DNA of 64,000 nucleotides, taken from the NCBI GenBank assembly GCA_021734785.1, contig JAIPIF010000004.1:52935-116934 (forward strand). Reading direction: 5' to 3'. The notes beneath the pieces were generated by a model that was given only the letters and a program-made list of their open reading frames with translations, searched no databases and had not been told where the DNA came from. This stretch comes from Candidatus Altimarinota bacterium (lineage in GTDB: Bacteria; Patescibacteriota; Gracilibacteria; UBA4473). Position 1 is the first letter of the stretch. Every line of letters begins with the position of its first letter. The position numbers and the translations under genes are program-made. Shown one piece after another: positions 32,477 through 41,659 of the stretch.

Positions 32477-33883
32477 ATGCCCCAATCCCTTTCTTTTGAC
32501 GACATACAAAAAGACGATCTCCGAAAAGGAGGATCCCAACTGTATGCGGAAAAATTTGAACGCGGACTCACCGAAGCACTCGTGCGCAAGATTTCAGCGG
32601 ATAAAAGTGAGCCCGACTGGCTCCTGGAGATTCGACTGAAAGCACTGGAACAATTTCACGCGATGCCGCTCCCCCGGTGGGGACCAGATCTAAAAGAACT
32701 GATTTTCAAAGACATCCGGTACTACGCCACTGCGTCGGACAAAAAACAATCCAAATCCTGGGACGAGGTGGATCCGGAGATCAAACGCACGTTTGAGCGG
32801 CTCAAAATTCCGGAGGCAGAGCGCGCGGTCTTGGCCGGTGCCGGTGCCCAGTACGAGAGTGAAAACGTCTACCACAATCTCAAAGCCGAGTGGCAAAAAC
32901 TTGGGGTGATTTTTGAGGATTTCGATGTCGCGGTGCGGGAGCATCCGGAAATCGTGCGGAAATATTTTACAAAGTCGGTGCCAATCACCGATCACAAATT
33001 CGCAGCGTTGCACTACGCGGTGTTTTCTGGCGGAACTTTTTTGTACGTGCCCGAGGAGGTCAAAATTTCGCAGCCGCTCCAAGCGTACTTTCGGATGAAC
33101 GCGATGAACCAGGGACAATTTGAACATACACTCATCGTGGTGGAAAACGGCGCCGATGCGCACTACATCGAGGGCTGCTCTGCACCAAAGTACGGCAGCG
33201 CCAGCCTGCACGCCGGGTGTGTGGAGATTTTTGTGAAAGAAGGAGCCAAAATGCGGTACTCCTCTGTGGAAAACTGGTCGTCGGATACGTACAATCTCAA
33301 CACAAAAAGAGCGATTGTGGAAAACCGCGGCACCATCGAATGGGTCGGTGGAAACCTGGGATCGGGGTGCACGATGCTGTATCCCTGCTCGGTGTTGGTG
33401 GGAGACGAGAGCCGAAGTGATCACTTGGGGATCGCATACGCCGGCGAGGGACAAAATCAGGACACCGGGGCAAAAGTGATTATTTCAGGGAAAAACTGTC
33501 GTGCGGGGGTCGTGAGCAAAAGCCTGTCCAAAGACGGCGGCGTCTCCACGTACCGGGGACTGGTCAAAATTGGGAAGTCAGCGGAAAACGCGGTAGTCAA
33601 TGTCGAGTGCGATGCTCTGATGCTGGACGAACGGTCAATCTCTGACACCGTGCCGCAGATCGAGGTGGGCAATCCCACTGCTTCTGTGACGCACGAGGCC
33701 AGCGCCGGAAAAGTCTCAGAGGAAGTGCTCTTGTACTTCCAAAGTCGCGGACTGGACGAGGACGCCGCAAAAGGCATCGTGGTCAACGGGTTTCTGGACG
33801 AGGTCGTCCGCACGCTGCCGCTCGAATTTGCCGCCGAGCTCAACCGGCTGATCGAGCTCGAGATGGAGGGAAGTGTGGGGTGA
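32477..33883 (+). CDS. sufB: Fe-S cluster assembly scaffold SufB
   Basis: A 468-aa SUF scaffold subunit with the right-handed beta-helix core. Family marks include WLLEIRLKALEQFHAMPLP, YYATAS, VYHNLKAEWQKLGVIFEDFD, the middle HYIEGCSAPKY, the C-terminal DALMLDERSISDTVPQIEV, and ASVTHEASAGKVSEEVLLYF, followed by LYFQSRGLDEDAAKGIVVNG. ATG 32477 matches the normal start; an upstream TTG at 32459 is less likely. It pairs with sufC and probably the short SufD-like gene at 37690. Confidence 0.96.
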   Translation: MPQSLSFDDIQKDDLRKGGSQLYAEKFERGLTEALVRKISADKSEPDWLLEIRLKALEQFHAMPLPRWGPDLKELIFKDIRYYATASDKKQSKSWDEVDPEIKRTFERLKIPEAERAVLAGAGAQYESENVYHNLKAEWQKLGVIFEDFDVAVREHPEIVRKYFTKSVPITDHKFAALHYAVFSGGTFLYVPEEVKISQPLQAYFRMNAMNQGQFEHTLIVVENGADAHYIEGCSAPKYGSASLHAGCVEIFVKEGAKMRYSSVENWSSDTYNLNTKRAIVENRGTIEWVGGNLGSGCTMLYPCSVLVGDESRSDHLGIAYAGEGQNQDTGAKVIISGKNCRAGVVSKSLSKDGGVSTYRGLVKIGKSAENAVVNVECDALMLDERSISDTVPQIEVGNPTASVTHEASAGKVSEEVLLYFQSRGLDEDAAKGIVVNGFLDEVVRTLPLEFAAELNRLIELEMEGSVG

Positions 33884-33885
33884 GA

Positions 33886-36800
33886 TTAATTTTTGTGTTC
33901 ATCAATCTCTTTGTCAAGTTCTTTTGAACGTGCATCCAAAGCTTCCATTTGTTTTTTTATTTTTTCAATCTCGTACATTTTCTCATCGACGAGTTCTTCC
34001 CGCTCATCGAGAATGCTTTGCTTTTCAGGCGAAAATGCTTCCTCTTCTATTTCTTCTTTTCGCGCATCTGATCTCTCTTGCTCACGTTCATCCAAACTGT
34101 TTTTCTTCGTTTTACCCTGCTCTTTTAATTCCCATTCTGCTAATTCTACTTCCTTCTTTGCCACTTCCAGGTTCAGCTGTGCAAGTTTCTCATACTCTTT
34201 TTGGTACGGCTTGAGTGGGTCATCGTCTGGAAGACTTTGGATGTTTTCGAGCTCTTGTTCTGCCTGCTCCAAATATCGCTGTGCCTTGTACAAAGCTGTC
34301 CCAGGAGTCTTCTCATTCTGCAACTCGTGCAATCTGCGATCTTCTGCTTCACGCGCCTCGTACATCCCCAAAAAGATAGCTGGAATCGACCAAGGCAAAG
34401 CTTTTTCTATCGCCCGACAAAATTTACTTCCCCGCGCACTTTGAAGCCTTCTGTACATTTCTGTTTGACGAACTCTTGAAATCGCATTCGAAATTTTTTG
34501 ATCCATCCAGTTCATTTTTTCTGGCTGATTTTTCATTTTTTCCGCTCTTACTAAATCGTCATCCACTGATTTTCTCACTTTTTCCACTTCTTTTTTTGTT
34601 TTCGTTTCTTTATTTCGACGTGTTCTTTCTTTGTATCGTTTGCTCGCTCTAATTGTTTCCGGTTTTTTTGTTCCGGGTTTTTTCTTTTTTGGGACTTTGC
34701 TTTTTATTTTTTCTGTCGCTTTCCCCAAAAGACTTTTACTTGTTTTTCCTGCCTTATTGGCAAGCTCCATATCTTTGGAGACTGCCGCATAAATTTCGTC
34801 CTGTTTTTCGACCAATCCCCTCATGTTTTTGAGTAACTTCTGCTGCTCAAGTTCCAGTTTGGCAAATGATCGCTCAAGAGAGATTTTATCAACTTCCGAA
34901 AGCTTCTTGTTTCCTTTTAATTTCGCTTTCATTTTTTCCATTTTTTGGAAGTTTTTCACGTAACTTTTAGACGCCTTGGACAACTGTTTCTGTGCTGCCA
35001 ATGTTCCCGGTTTTGCTTTTACCCACTTTGTCGGCTGGAACACTTTTTCAAGTTTGGCACCAGCCCCACGAGTAAATTTGCTGACTCTCAGAGGCCGCAT
35101 GCCCCAACGCAATGGCGTAAGTGCCAAATCGCCCACCCGTCCGAGGGGTCGCCCCACACGCGCAAGAGTGCGCCCGGTTTTGAGTGCGAGCTGCGTTGTT
35201 TTTGGTGCTACGTTAGCTGCGGTTTTTCCCACTTTTCCGGCAAAGCTTCCAACCCGTCCCAAAAGCCCTCCTCCTCGAACTGTAGCTGCTGTACCTCCGG
35301 AAAAGATAAATGCGGCAAGGTTTCCAACCGCTTCTCCAATGCACGCACTGTATTCTCCATTTTTCCAGGCCTCTGCCCCAAAAATAGCAGACACCATATC
35401 TCCCCAAGCTTCTCCGGCGCTTGTTTTTCCCAAACCAACCAGCGTCCCCAACCCCATGATGACTTTATCCGGATCCGTGATCAGCATTCCGACTCCCTCG
35501 ACCAGTCCCCCAGCTGCACGCAGAACTCCTCCGACAAAACCGATAACGGGAATTTTAGCCAATCCGTCTCCTACCCAGTTGAGTCCTTTGGACACGTTTT
35601 TCGTCAAAAATCCCACGGACATGTCCAATACCGTCGCACTTTTGATTTCCATTCTGTGCACGTAGTCTGCCGTGTCGTACAACCCCTTGAGAGTGATAGT
35701 CAAATTGGGTTCGATATCCGTAACCGATGTGTCTACCATATCATCCAACTGCGTCGTGGAGAGTTCCACAGCATCATGCGTGTTTTTTTCCAAGTTGAGA
35801 ATCAGCTCATCAATATAGGTCTTCCACGGTTCTTTTTCGATATCCACCCCTTCAGGTAGTTCTTTGATCACATTTTCTCTTGCTTCTTCTTTGACACGAT
35901 CTGGGGCATCTGTTTTGAGGGTTTCAGAGCTTGTTGTCAGTGTCTTCCCATACTGTTTCAAGGTTTCTTTTTTTGCATTCAATTCTTTTGTTTTGGCATC
36001 AAAGTTTGCCGTAAAAATTTCTTGTTTCTGTCGCAATTTTTCAGACTCACTTTCGAGCCCAAAAAAATCTCCCAAATAATCCATTGATCGTTTCTTGTTT
36101 TTTTTGATTCCCACTTTTTCGAGAAGCCAACACCCCCCATCAATAATTGCCCCAGGAACAATTGCTACTGAAGAAATCGCAAAATTAGCAATATTCTTTA
36201 AATTGAAATCAGCTTTTTTCTCCTCAAACTCAGCCACTTCCGTGGCAAACCCTTGTGCCGACTCCTGCAGATAATTTGCTTCCTCCCCGAGCATCTGACT
36301 CTCCAAACGATGCTGCTGCATCCCCTGGAAAATTTCATTGTAGGTGGTAGGATTTTCTACCAACTCTGGATCACGAACATCCAAGAGCTCTGGTGATTTT
36401 TTATTTTCTGAATTTACCAACGAATCAAGGTCTGAACGGAATTTCTCAATCTCACCAGAAATTTCTTCTTCTACTTTATCAAGCTCTTCTTGCGTTTTTT
36501 CTTTGTATTCTTCTTCAACTCTTTTCTGTTCTGCCTCAGCGTTAGAATCAATTTTTTCTTTTCCCTCTTTGTACAGTGTGTACGTCTCATTTTTCTCGTT
36601 AAATTCTTCCTGAATTTCTTTCAGTTCATTCTCTTCAGAAGTAACTCCCATTTTTTCGGCATCGGCAATCGCTTTTTCCGCTTTTTCGATTGCTGTTTTT
36701 GCCGTGCCAATCTTTGGTTTTACCTCTTCGAGGTTATACAGTGTAACTTCTCCAATCGCATTCACCGCCTCTCGGGCTTTGGCGAGTGCTTCGTTTTTCT

Positions 36801-37602
36801 TGGCAAGCGCCTCAGCAGCTTCTTTTTGTGCCAACGCATCAATCCGCCCCTCCAATCCCCCGAGTCGTTCCTTTATTTTATCTCGATCTTTCGAAAGGGC
36901 ATTGGGGATTTCTCCGGTTCGTTTTGCGAGCGCTTCCAGTCGCGTCCGCAGATCCGCTGCCGGCGTGGAGGCTTTTCCTTCTGCTATCGCTTTTTCTGCT
37001 GCGGTCACATCGGATTCGAGTTTGTCTACATCTGCCTGAAGTGTTTCGAGTTTTTCCAGATCGGCATCGGAATAACTTTCGAGACCTCCATTATCTGGAT
37101 TGTTTGGGTGCTGATTTTGATTTTCATTTTGCGCTGAAGAATGATTATTATTTTCTTGCGTTTGAGGAGAAAGAGGACCGACGATTTCTTCAATGCGTGT
37201 ACGAACGTACGCAACCGCCGCCACAATATGTTCCGATAGATCTTCGAGTGCTTCAATGTTGTTCCCGGCTTTTCGGAGGCCTTCGACAACATTTCCTCCA
37301 AAAAGTCCTTGGCGGCCATCGATCTTAAACGTTTGATTGCGATCTTTATTTTCCAGTTTTACGCCTCCCCTTTTAAATTTCCATTCCCAGTCTTCTCCTG
37401 TCGTTGCCTGAAGACGATGCTCCAGAAGTCGGAGTTCTTTCTTGGTCATATCGCCAATCTCTTTGTACGCCGCTTCATATTCTGGATTCAAACTTAATGC
37501 TTCTGCTTTCTTTTTTTGCCCGCCGGGATTGTTTCGCACATCACGGAAGAGAAAGCGAACAGAATGAGAGAATTCGCCGAAACTGGAGAAAAGATTTTTC
37601 AT
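33886..37602 (-). CDS. giant coiled-coil protein with hydrophobic glycine-rich core
   Basis: A 1238-aa protein started at ATG 37602. Residues about 180-450 and 1080-1238 are long Glu/Lys/Ala coiled coils (AEKAIADAEKMGVTSEENEL and similar). Between them are hydrophobic Gly/Ala/Val stretches near 470 (IANFAISSVAIVPGAIIDGG), 684-707 (PVIGFVGGVLRAAGGLVEGV), 761-777 (NLAAFIFSGGTAATVRGGG) and a helix near 1067 (WSIPAIFLGMYEA). Basic Lys-rich linkers (residues about 970-1020) join them. No signal peptide is evident. It could be a membrane-remodelling or toxin-like tape-measure protein, but no family is recognised. It lies opposite and between sufB and the SufD-like gene. Confidence 0.8.
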   Translation of the reverse strand: MKNLFSSFGEFSHSVRFLFRDVRNNPGGQKKKAEALSLNPEYEAAYKEIGDMTKKELRLLEHRLQATTGEDWEWKFKRGGVKLENKDRNQTFKIDGRQGLFGGNVVEGLRKAGNNIEALEDLSEHIVAAVAYVRTRIEEIVGPLSPQTQENNNHSSAQNENQNQHPNNPDNGGLESYSDADLEKLETLQADVDKLESDVTAAEKAIAEGKASTPAADLRTRLEALAKRTGEIPNALSKDRDKIKERLGGLEGRIDALAQKEAAEALAKKNEALAKAREAVNAIGEVTLYNLEEVKPKIGTAKTAIEKAEKAIADAEKMGVTSEENELKEIQEEFNEKNETYTLYKEGKEKIDSNAEAEQKRVEEEYKEKTQEELDKVEEEISGEIEKFRSDLDSLVNSENKKSPELLDVRDPELVENPTTYNEIFQGMQQHRLESQMLGEEANYLQESAQGFATEVAEFEEKKADFNLKNIANFAISSVAIVPGAIIDGGCWLLEKVGIKKNKKRSMDYLGDFFGLESESEKLRQKQEIFTANFDAKTKELNAKKETLKQYGKTLTTSSETLKTDAPDRVKEEARENVIKELPEGVDIEKEPWKTYIDELILNLEKNTHDAVELSTTQLDDMVDTSVTDIEPNLTITLKGLYDTADYVHRMEIKSATVLDMSVGFLTKNVSKGLNWVGDGLAKIPVIGFVGGVLRAAGGLVEGVGMLITDPDKVIMGLGTLVGLGKTSAGEAWGDMVSAIFGAEAWKNGEYSACIGEAVGNLAAFIFSGGTAATVRGGGLLGRVGSFAGKVGKTAANVAPKTTQLALKTGRTLARVGRPLGRVGDLALTPLRWGMRPLRVSKFTRGAGAKLEKVFQPTKWVKAKPGTLAAQKQLSKASKSYVKNFQKMEKMKAKLKGNKKLSEVDKISLERSFAKLELEQQKLLKNMRGLVEKQDEIYAAVSKDMELANKAGKTSKSLLGKATEKIKSKVPKKKKPGTKKPETIRASKRYKERTRRNKETKTKKEVEKVRKSVDDDLVRAEKMKNQPEKMNWMDQKISNAISRVRQTEMYRRLQSARGSKFCRAIEKALPWSIPAIFLGMYEAREAEDRRLHELQNEKTPGTALYKAQRYLEQAEQELENIQSLPDDDPLKPYQKEYEKLAQLNLEVAKKEVELAEWELKEQGKTKKNSLDEREQERSDARKEEIEEEAFSPEKQSILDEREELVDEKMYEIEKIKKQMEALDARSKELDKEIDEHKN

Positions 37603-37676
37603 AGATTTTTGAAAAAATCCAGGTATTGTACCAGAAATTTCCAGGGAAATCAACTGGTCTTCTGGGGAAAATATGG

Positions 37677-37682
37677 CACACT
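37677..37682 (+). promoter_or_regulatory. -10 box for the SufD-like gene, leaderless arrangement
   Basis: CACACT, then exactly 7 nt to ATG 37690. No clear -35. Confidence 0.35.
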
Positions 37683-37689
37683 CGCAACG

Positions 37690-38217
37690 ATGAAACTCAA
37701 AAAGCCAGAGGGAGAAAAAACGATTCTGCTGGAAGAGAATCAAACGCTTGATCTTTTCTTGGAAGATCTGGAGCCAGGATCGAGAGCGTTTCAGCTAAAA
37801 GTGGAACTCCGGGGAGCAAATGCAAGCTGCACGATTTCCGGAAGAATTCACACGAGCAAAGCCGATCAAAAGTCTTGGACTATCGTGCAGAAGTTTTTGG
37901 GAAAAAATCAAACAGGGGCGATCGAAATTCGCGGCGTCGCGGAGGACAAAAGTCAACTCGAGCTCAATGCCACCGGGATTTTGGACAAAAAGTCTGAAGC
38001 AGCTGACGCGCAGATTTCGGAAAAAGTCCTCCTCTTTGATGAAGCACGAGCCAAGGCGCTCCCAGTCCTCACCGTCAAAACTGATCGTGTCAAAGCCGCT
38101 TCACACGCTGCCTCTGTCGCCCCGGTCAAAGCGGAAAACCTGCTCTTTCTTACCTCCCGCGGGATCGCCCCCACCGAAGCAAGAAAAATGCTCAAAGACG
38201 GATTTCTGGCGGAATAG
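37690..38217 (+). CDS. short SufD-like protein
   Basis: A 175-aa protein from ATG 37690. The middle (NASCTISGRIHTSKADQKSW ... AEDKSQLELNATGILDKKSE) has the strand pattern of the SufB/D beta-helix. The end FLTSRGIAPTEARKMLKDGF is the SufD/SufB C-terminal helix signature. SufD is usually 350-450 aa, so the N-terminal domain and several helix turns are missing. It may be a minimal partner for SufBC. It is split from sufCB by the giant antisense gene. Assignment rests on pattern rather than alignment. Confidence 0.7.
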   Translation: MKLKKPEGEKTILLEENQTLDLFLEDLEPGSRAFQLKVELRGANASCTISGRIHTSKADQKSWTIVQKFLGKNQTGAIEIRGVAEDKSQLELNATGILDKKSEAADAQISEKVLLFDEARAKALPVLTVKTDRVKAASHAASVAPVKAENLLFLTSRGIAPTEARKMLKDGFLAE

Positions 38218-38220
38218 TCA

Positions 38221-38244
38221 AACCCGGGTTCTAGAACCCGGGTT
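38221..38244. repeat. 24-bp perfect palindrome, copy 2
   Basis: AACCCGGGTTCT plus its reverse complement, 3 nt after the SufD-like stop and identical to 23782-23805. It is followed by TTATTTC, so it may also act as a terminator for both converging genes. Confidence 0.75.
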
Positions 38245-38255
38245 TATTTCAAACG

Positions 38256-40385
38256 TTACTTCTTTTTCTCGTCTTCCTTGACCGCTCGCATCGAGAGCTG
38301 ACTGCGTCCCATTTTGTCCACACCAATCAACTTGACTGTGACGCGATCCCCTTCTTTGAGGTGATCGGAAACTTTGTCCACATGATGATCTGCAATTTCG
38401 GAGACATGTACGAGGGCTTCTTTTCCAGGAACGTACTCGACAAAGGCGCCAAAATCCATCACATTTTTGACAATCGCATCGGGGAAGACATCGCCGACCT
38501 CTGGCTCGTAGACAAGGGCTTTGATCGCTTTGATCGCGGCGGCTGATTTGTCTCCATCTGCAGAGGACACCATCACCATGCCATCATCTTCGATGTCAAT
38601 TTTGACGTCGTATTCTGCACAGAGTCCCTGAATCGTTTCTCCTCCTTTTCCAATCACAATTCGAATCATTTCCGGATTGATCTGGAAGCTCGTCACGCGT
38701 GGCGCAAACGAACTCATTTCTGGTCGTGGTTCTGCGATCGCTGATTTCATAGATTTCAAAATTTCGGTTCGGCCAGCAGTTGCTTGATCGAGCGCTTCCT
38801 TGAGAAGGCTCATCTTGAGACCTTTTACTTTGATGTCCATTTGCAGGGCCGTGAGACCATTTTCATCGCCACAGACCTTGAGATCCATGTCACCGCAGAA
38901 ATCTTCTTGTGCCTGAATGTCTGAAAGAATTTTGTAGTTGCCCTCTTCGTCCGTGACCAATCCCATCGCAATGCCGGAGATCGCCGAACGAATCGGGATT
39001 CCGCCATCCATCAGGGCGAGGGTCGAACCACAGACAGACGCCATGGAGCTCGAGCCATTGCAGGCGAGGATTTCGGAAACAACGCGGAGCGTGTAGGGAA
39101 AGGTATCTTCTTTTTTACGGGGAACCACGTAGCGCAGGGCACGCTCGGCGAGCGCTCCGTGTCCAATCTCGCGACGATTGGTGCCGCGAAGGGGCTTGAC
39201 CTCACCCACGGCGTACGGCGGGAAATTATAGTGATGCAGATACTGTCGTGTAAGTTCTGGACGATCGGGATCGTCAAGAATCTGCTCGTCGCTGGGAGAT
39301 CCTACCGTCAGAATACTGAGACACTGGGTATCTCCTCGGTCAAAGAGTGCTGATCCGTGCAGACGCGGAAAGAGACTTACTTCGGAGGAAAGTGAACGAA
39401 TGTCTTTGGGGCTGCGTCCATCCAGCCGCTTGTCCGCGGTGAGGATTTGTTTGCGGAGCACTTTTTTGAATCGGTCGTAGAAAAATTCCAGCAGATCTCC
39501 TTTTTTGAGCTCTTCGTTTTTAATCTGCTCAGCACAGGCGGAGAGAAGTTTTTCTTCTGCCGTGTGAATTGCTGCCTTGAGCTCCCTTTTGGTCGAGCCG
39601 GAAATCTGTTCGAAATCCGCATCGGTCAGGTGCTGATCCACCGCTGCTTTCGCCTCTTCATTCACTTCGCGAAACTGGGGTTCTTTTGGGGTGATCTGAA
39701 CGCGGGAAGCAAGGTCTTTCTGCGCCACACAGAGTTTTTTGATAAAACCATGGGCAAACTCAAATGCCGCAATCATCTGATCATTGGAGAGCAGATTTGC
39801 GCCAGCCTCCACCATCATGATGGCTTCTTCTGATCCTGCGATGACCAAGTCGAGAGGACCCTCCTCTGCTTCTTCAAACGAAGGGTCAAGGAAAAACGAA
39901 CCGTCTTCTTTCATGCCGACTCGAACGGCCGCCACAGGCGCTTCAATTGGGATGCCCGATAATTGCACCGCTGCAGAAGCGGCGGTGATCGCCGCAGGAG
40001 CAAGAGATCGAGTTCCTTCGGATTGGAGCATTGTCGCGATGACCTGAACATCATTTTTCATTCCCTTGGGAAACAACGGACGGAGCGGACGATCCATCAT
40101 TCGTGCTATGAGCACCGCACTCTCTGGAGGTCGCGCTTCGCGTTTATTAAAACGGGAGCCTTTGATTTTCCCGGTCGCATAATATTTCGATTCGAAATCA
40201 CACATCAGGGGGAAAAAGTCGATTCCCTCACGGGGAGAATCCGACATTCCGGCCGTAGCCAGGATCACACTTTCCCCATATCGGATGGTACAAGAGCCTG
40301 CCGCAAGATGCGCGAGCTTGCCGGTTTCAAAAGAAAATTCGGTTCCTTCGAGGTCTACGGAAACGGTCTGGATCTGGTCGGTCAT
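38256..40385 (-). CDS. pnp: polyribonucleotide nucleotidyltransferase
   Basis: PNPase degrades RNA 3' to 5' with phosphate and is part of the degradosome. The 709-aa protein has two RNase PH domains (first opening with FSFETGKLAHLAAGSCTIRY; second with LDGRSPKDIRSLSSEV and FDRGDTQCL), the KH domain around IRIVIGKGGETIQGL near residue 570, and the S1 domain around DFGAFVEYVPGKEALVHVSE. ATG 40385. It follows rpsO on the same strand, the classic gene order, with hairpins in between. Confidence 0.97.
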   Translation of the reverse strand: MTDQIQTVSVDLEGTEFSFETGKLAHLAAGSCTIRYGESVILATAGMSDSPREGIDFFPLMCDFESKYYATGKIKGSRFNKREARPPESAVLIARMMDRPLRPLFPKGMKNDVQVIATMLQSEGTRSLAPAAITAASAAVQLSGIPIEAPVAAVRVGMKEDGSFFLDPSFEEAEEGPLDLVIAGSEEAIMMVEAGANLLSNDQMIAAFEFAHGFIKKLCVAQKDLASRVQITPKEPQFREVNEEAKAAVDQHLTDADFEQISGSTKRELKAAIHTAEEKLLSACAEQIKNEELKKGDLLEFFYDRFKKVLRKQILTADKRLDGRSPKDIRSLSSEVSLFPRLHGSALFDRGDTQCLSILTVGSPSDEQILDDPDRPELTRQYLHHYNFPPYAVGEVKPLRGTNRREIGHGALAERALRYVVPRKKEDTFPYTLRVVSEILACNGSSSMASVCGSTLALMDGGIPIRSAISGIAMGLVTDEEGNYKILSDIQAQEDFCGDMDLKVCGDENGLTALQMDIKVKGLKMSLLKEALDQATAGRTEILKSMKSAIAEPRPEMSSFAPRVTSFQINPEMIRIVIGKGGETIQGLCAEYDVKIDIEDDGMVMVSSADGDKSAAAIKAIKALVYEPEVGDVFPDAIVKNVMDFGAFVEYVPGKEALVHVSEIADHHVDKVSDHLKEGDRVTVKLIGVDKMGRSQLSMRAVKEDEKKK

Positions 40386-40424
40386 ACGAGAGAGGGGTAA
40401 AAAATTTTGAAGAAATAGCACGAA

Positions 40425-40479
40425 GCACTTCCGGGAAGGAAGTCACTTCGGAAACGAAAAAGTCCCGCCGGGGCGGGAC
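40425..40479 (-). promoter_or_regulatory. hairpins between rpsO and pnp
   Basis: Two inverted repeats: ACTTCC/GGAAGT (about 40425-40442) and GTCCCGCC/GGCGGGAC (40462-40479). In many bacteria a hairpin at this site is the RNase III target for pnp autoregulation; here that role is inferred. No T run follows, so readthrough is likely. Confidence 0.5.
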
Positions 40480-40485
40480 AGAAAT

Positions 40486-40749
40486 TTATTTGCGAAGCCC
40501 AAGGGATTTGGTGACTTCCTGATACTTGGTCGGGTTATTCATCTGAAGATGCCGCAAAAGCCGTCGGCGTTTGCCCACCATTCCGAGAAGTCCCCGGCGC
40601 GAGTGTTTGTCTTTTTTGTGCGCCTTGAGATGGCCACTCAGGCTATTGATCTTTTCGGTCAAGATCGCCACCTGTACTTGCGAAGAACCGGTGTCCTTCG
40701 TGTGCGTCTGAAATTTTTTCACGACGCCTTTCTTTTCGTCTTTTTTCAT
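40486..40749 (-). CDS. rpsO: ribosomal protein uS15
   Basis: An 87-aa 30S protein that binds the central domain of 16S rRNA. Typical motifs are [40 protein letters not shown] and [16 protein letters not shown], with LGLRK at the end. The start lies 22 nt from a good promoter, without Shine-Dalgarno. pnp follows. Confidence 0.98.
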   Translation of the reverse strand: MKKDEKKGVVKKFQTHTKDTGSSQVQVAILTEKINSLSGHLKAHKKDKHSRRGLLGMVGKRRRLLRHLQMNNPTKYQEVTKSLGLRK

Positions 40750-40771
40750 CCGTTAAAATTATGTCGCGCCG

Positions 40772-40799
40772 ATTGTACTGAGCAAAACTCGATCGTCAA
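40772..40799 (-). promoter_or_regulatory. rpsO-pnp promoter
   Basis: Minus strand TTGACG, 16-nt spacer, TACAAT. Confidence 0.65.
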
Positions 40800-40801
40800 C
40801 C

Positions 40802-41335
40802 TTATTCCTGATTTTCTCGGAGAAATTTCTGAAGCCGGTCAATGCGAACCACCGAAAGCTCTTGAGAAAACGGATCCGCCCCGATGACCACGCCGTGGAC
40901 GACTCCTTCGTCATCAAAAAGAGGCGTCCCTGGCAAAACATCTGTTTCTTGGGGCACAAAAAATCGAGCGTCCTCCGTACGCAAAACGCTGGTAGAAACC
41001 GGTCGCCCTCCAGAAAGCAAAAAGAGCGACTCCCCCACCGCCGGTGGTTGAAGGGAAAAGGGGGGCGGAGAGAGCCTCTCTGGCGCGTAGAAAAAAAGCG
41101 TATATTGTTCGAGAAATTTTGCCGCAAGCTCCAACGGCTCCTCATGCCACAGGAGTGGAATATCTCCGACTTCAGCAGAAATCAAAATCGACTCGGTCAA
41201 GGGCGTCGCTACAGCGACGGGGTTTTTTTGGGAATCAAACAGAAATATCTGCACCGGAACTTCGACCGAAGGGGCCGTTGCTGTACACCCTATCGCAAAG
41301 AGCGTACACAATGTTTTGGCGAGCCATATCTGCAT
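40802..41335 (-). CDS. lipoprotein with degenerate trypsin-like fold
   Basis: A 177-aa protein from ATG 41335 with a lipoprotein-type leader (QIWLAKTLCTLFAIGC; Cys of the lipobox at residue 16). The rest follows the order of a trypsin-like protease: VAVATPLTESILISAEV where GxxLTAxH would lie, a middle SGGRPVSTSVL, then VLPGTPLFDDEGVVHGVVIG in place of GNSGGPL. The catalytic His and Ser are absent, so it would be an inactive, binding-only member. LspA in this window (42250) would process it. Structural match is by eye only. Confidence 0.6.
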   Translation of the reverse strand: MQIWLAKTLCTLFAIGCTATAPSVEVPVQIFLFDSQKNPVAVATPLTESILISAEVGDIPLLWHEEPLELAAKFLEQYTLFFYAPERLSPPPFSLQPPAVGESLFLLSGGRPVSTSVLRTEDARFFVPQETDVLPGTPLFDDEGVVHGVVIGADPFSQELSVVRIDRLQKFLRENQE

Positions 41336-41358
41336 CGGGGGAATTGTGCCAAAAAATT

Positions 41359-41387
41359 TTGACAACGTCTACCAAAAGCGGCACAAT
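41359..41387 (+). promoter_or_regulatory. tRNA-Val promoter
   Basis: TTGACA, 17-nt spacer, CACAAT, 27 nt before the first tRNA-Val. Confidence 0.55.
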
Positions 41388-41414
41388 CCCGCCCGCTTTT
41401 TGTCACCACTCTCA

Positions 41415-41491
41415 GAGCGATTAGCTCAGCTGGCTAGAGCGCCTGCTTGACTCGCAGGAGGCCACTGGTTCGAGTCCAGTATCGCTCACCA
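41415..41491 (+). tRNA. tRNA-Val (GAC)
   Basis: Acceptor GAGCGAT/ATCGCTC, D arm with GCTCAGCTGGCTAGAGC, anticodon stem CCTGC/GCAGG with loop TTGACTC (anticodon GAC at 41449-41451), T arm GGTTCGAGTCC, encoded CCA. Confidence 0.96.
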
Positions 41492-41508
41492 TTTTTCTCT
41501 GGGGATGC

Positions 41509-41585
41509 GAGCGGTTAGCTCAGCTGGCTAGAGCGCCTGTCTCACTCACAGGAGGCCACAGGTTCGAGTCCTGTACCGCTCACCA
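41509..41585 (+). tRNA. tRNA-Val (CAC)
   Basis: Nearly identical to the preceding gene but with acceptor GAGCGGT/ACCGCTC and anticodon stem CCTGT/ACAGG enclosing CTCACTC (anticodon CAC at 41543-41545). CCA is encoded. The pair is probably a tandem duplication that diverged in anticodon. Confidence 0.95.
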
Positions 41586-41609
41586 CAGAGAGATGGGGAA
41601 AAAGAGTCG

Positions 41610-41637
41610 TTGACAGGAAGCCAAAAACTTTTACACT
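41610..41637 (+). promoter_or_regulatory. rpsT promoter
   Basis: TTGACA, 16-nt spacer, TACACT, 22 nt before ATG 41660. Confidence 0.65.
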
Positions 41638-41659
41638 TTTCCTGATTTAATTTTCACGC

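Noticed and set aside
34945..35859. Rightward ORFs opposite the giant coiled-coil gene
   Set aside because: The opposite strand gives a coherent coiled-coil protein; these products are Cys/His/Ser-rich with no motif, typical of shadows.
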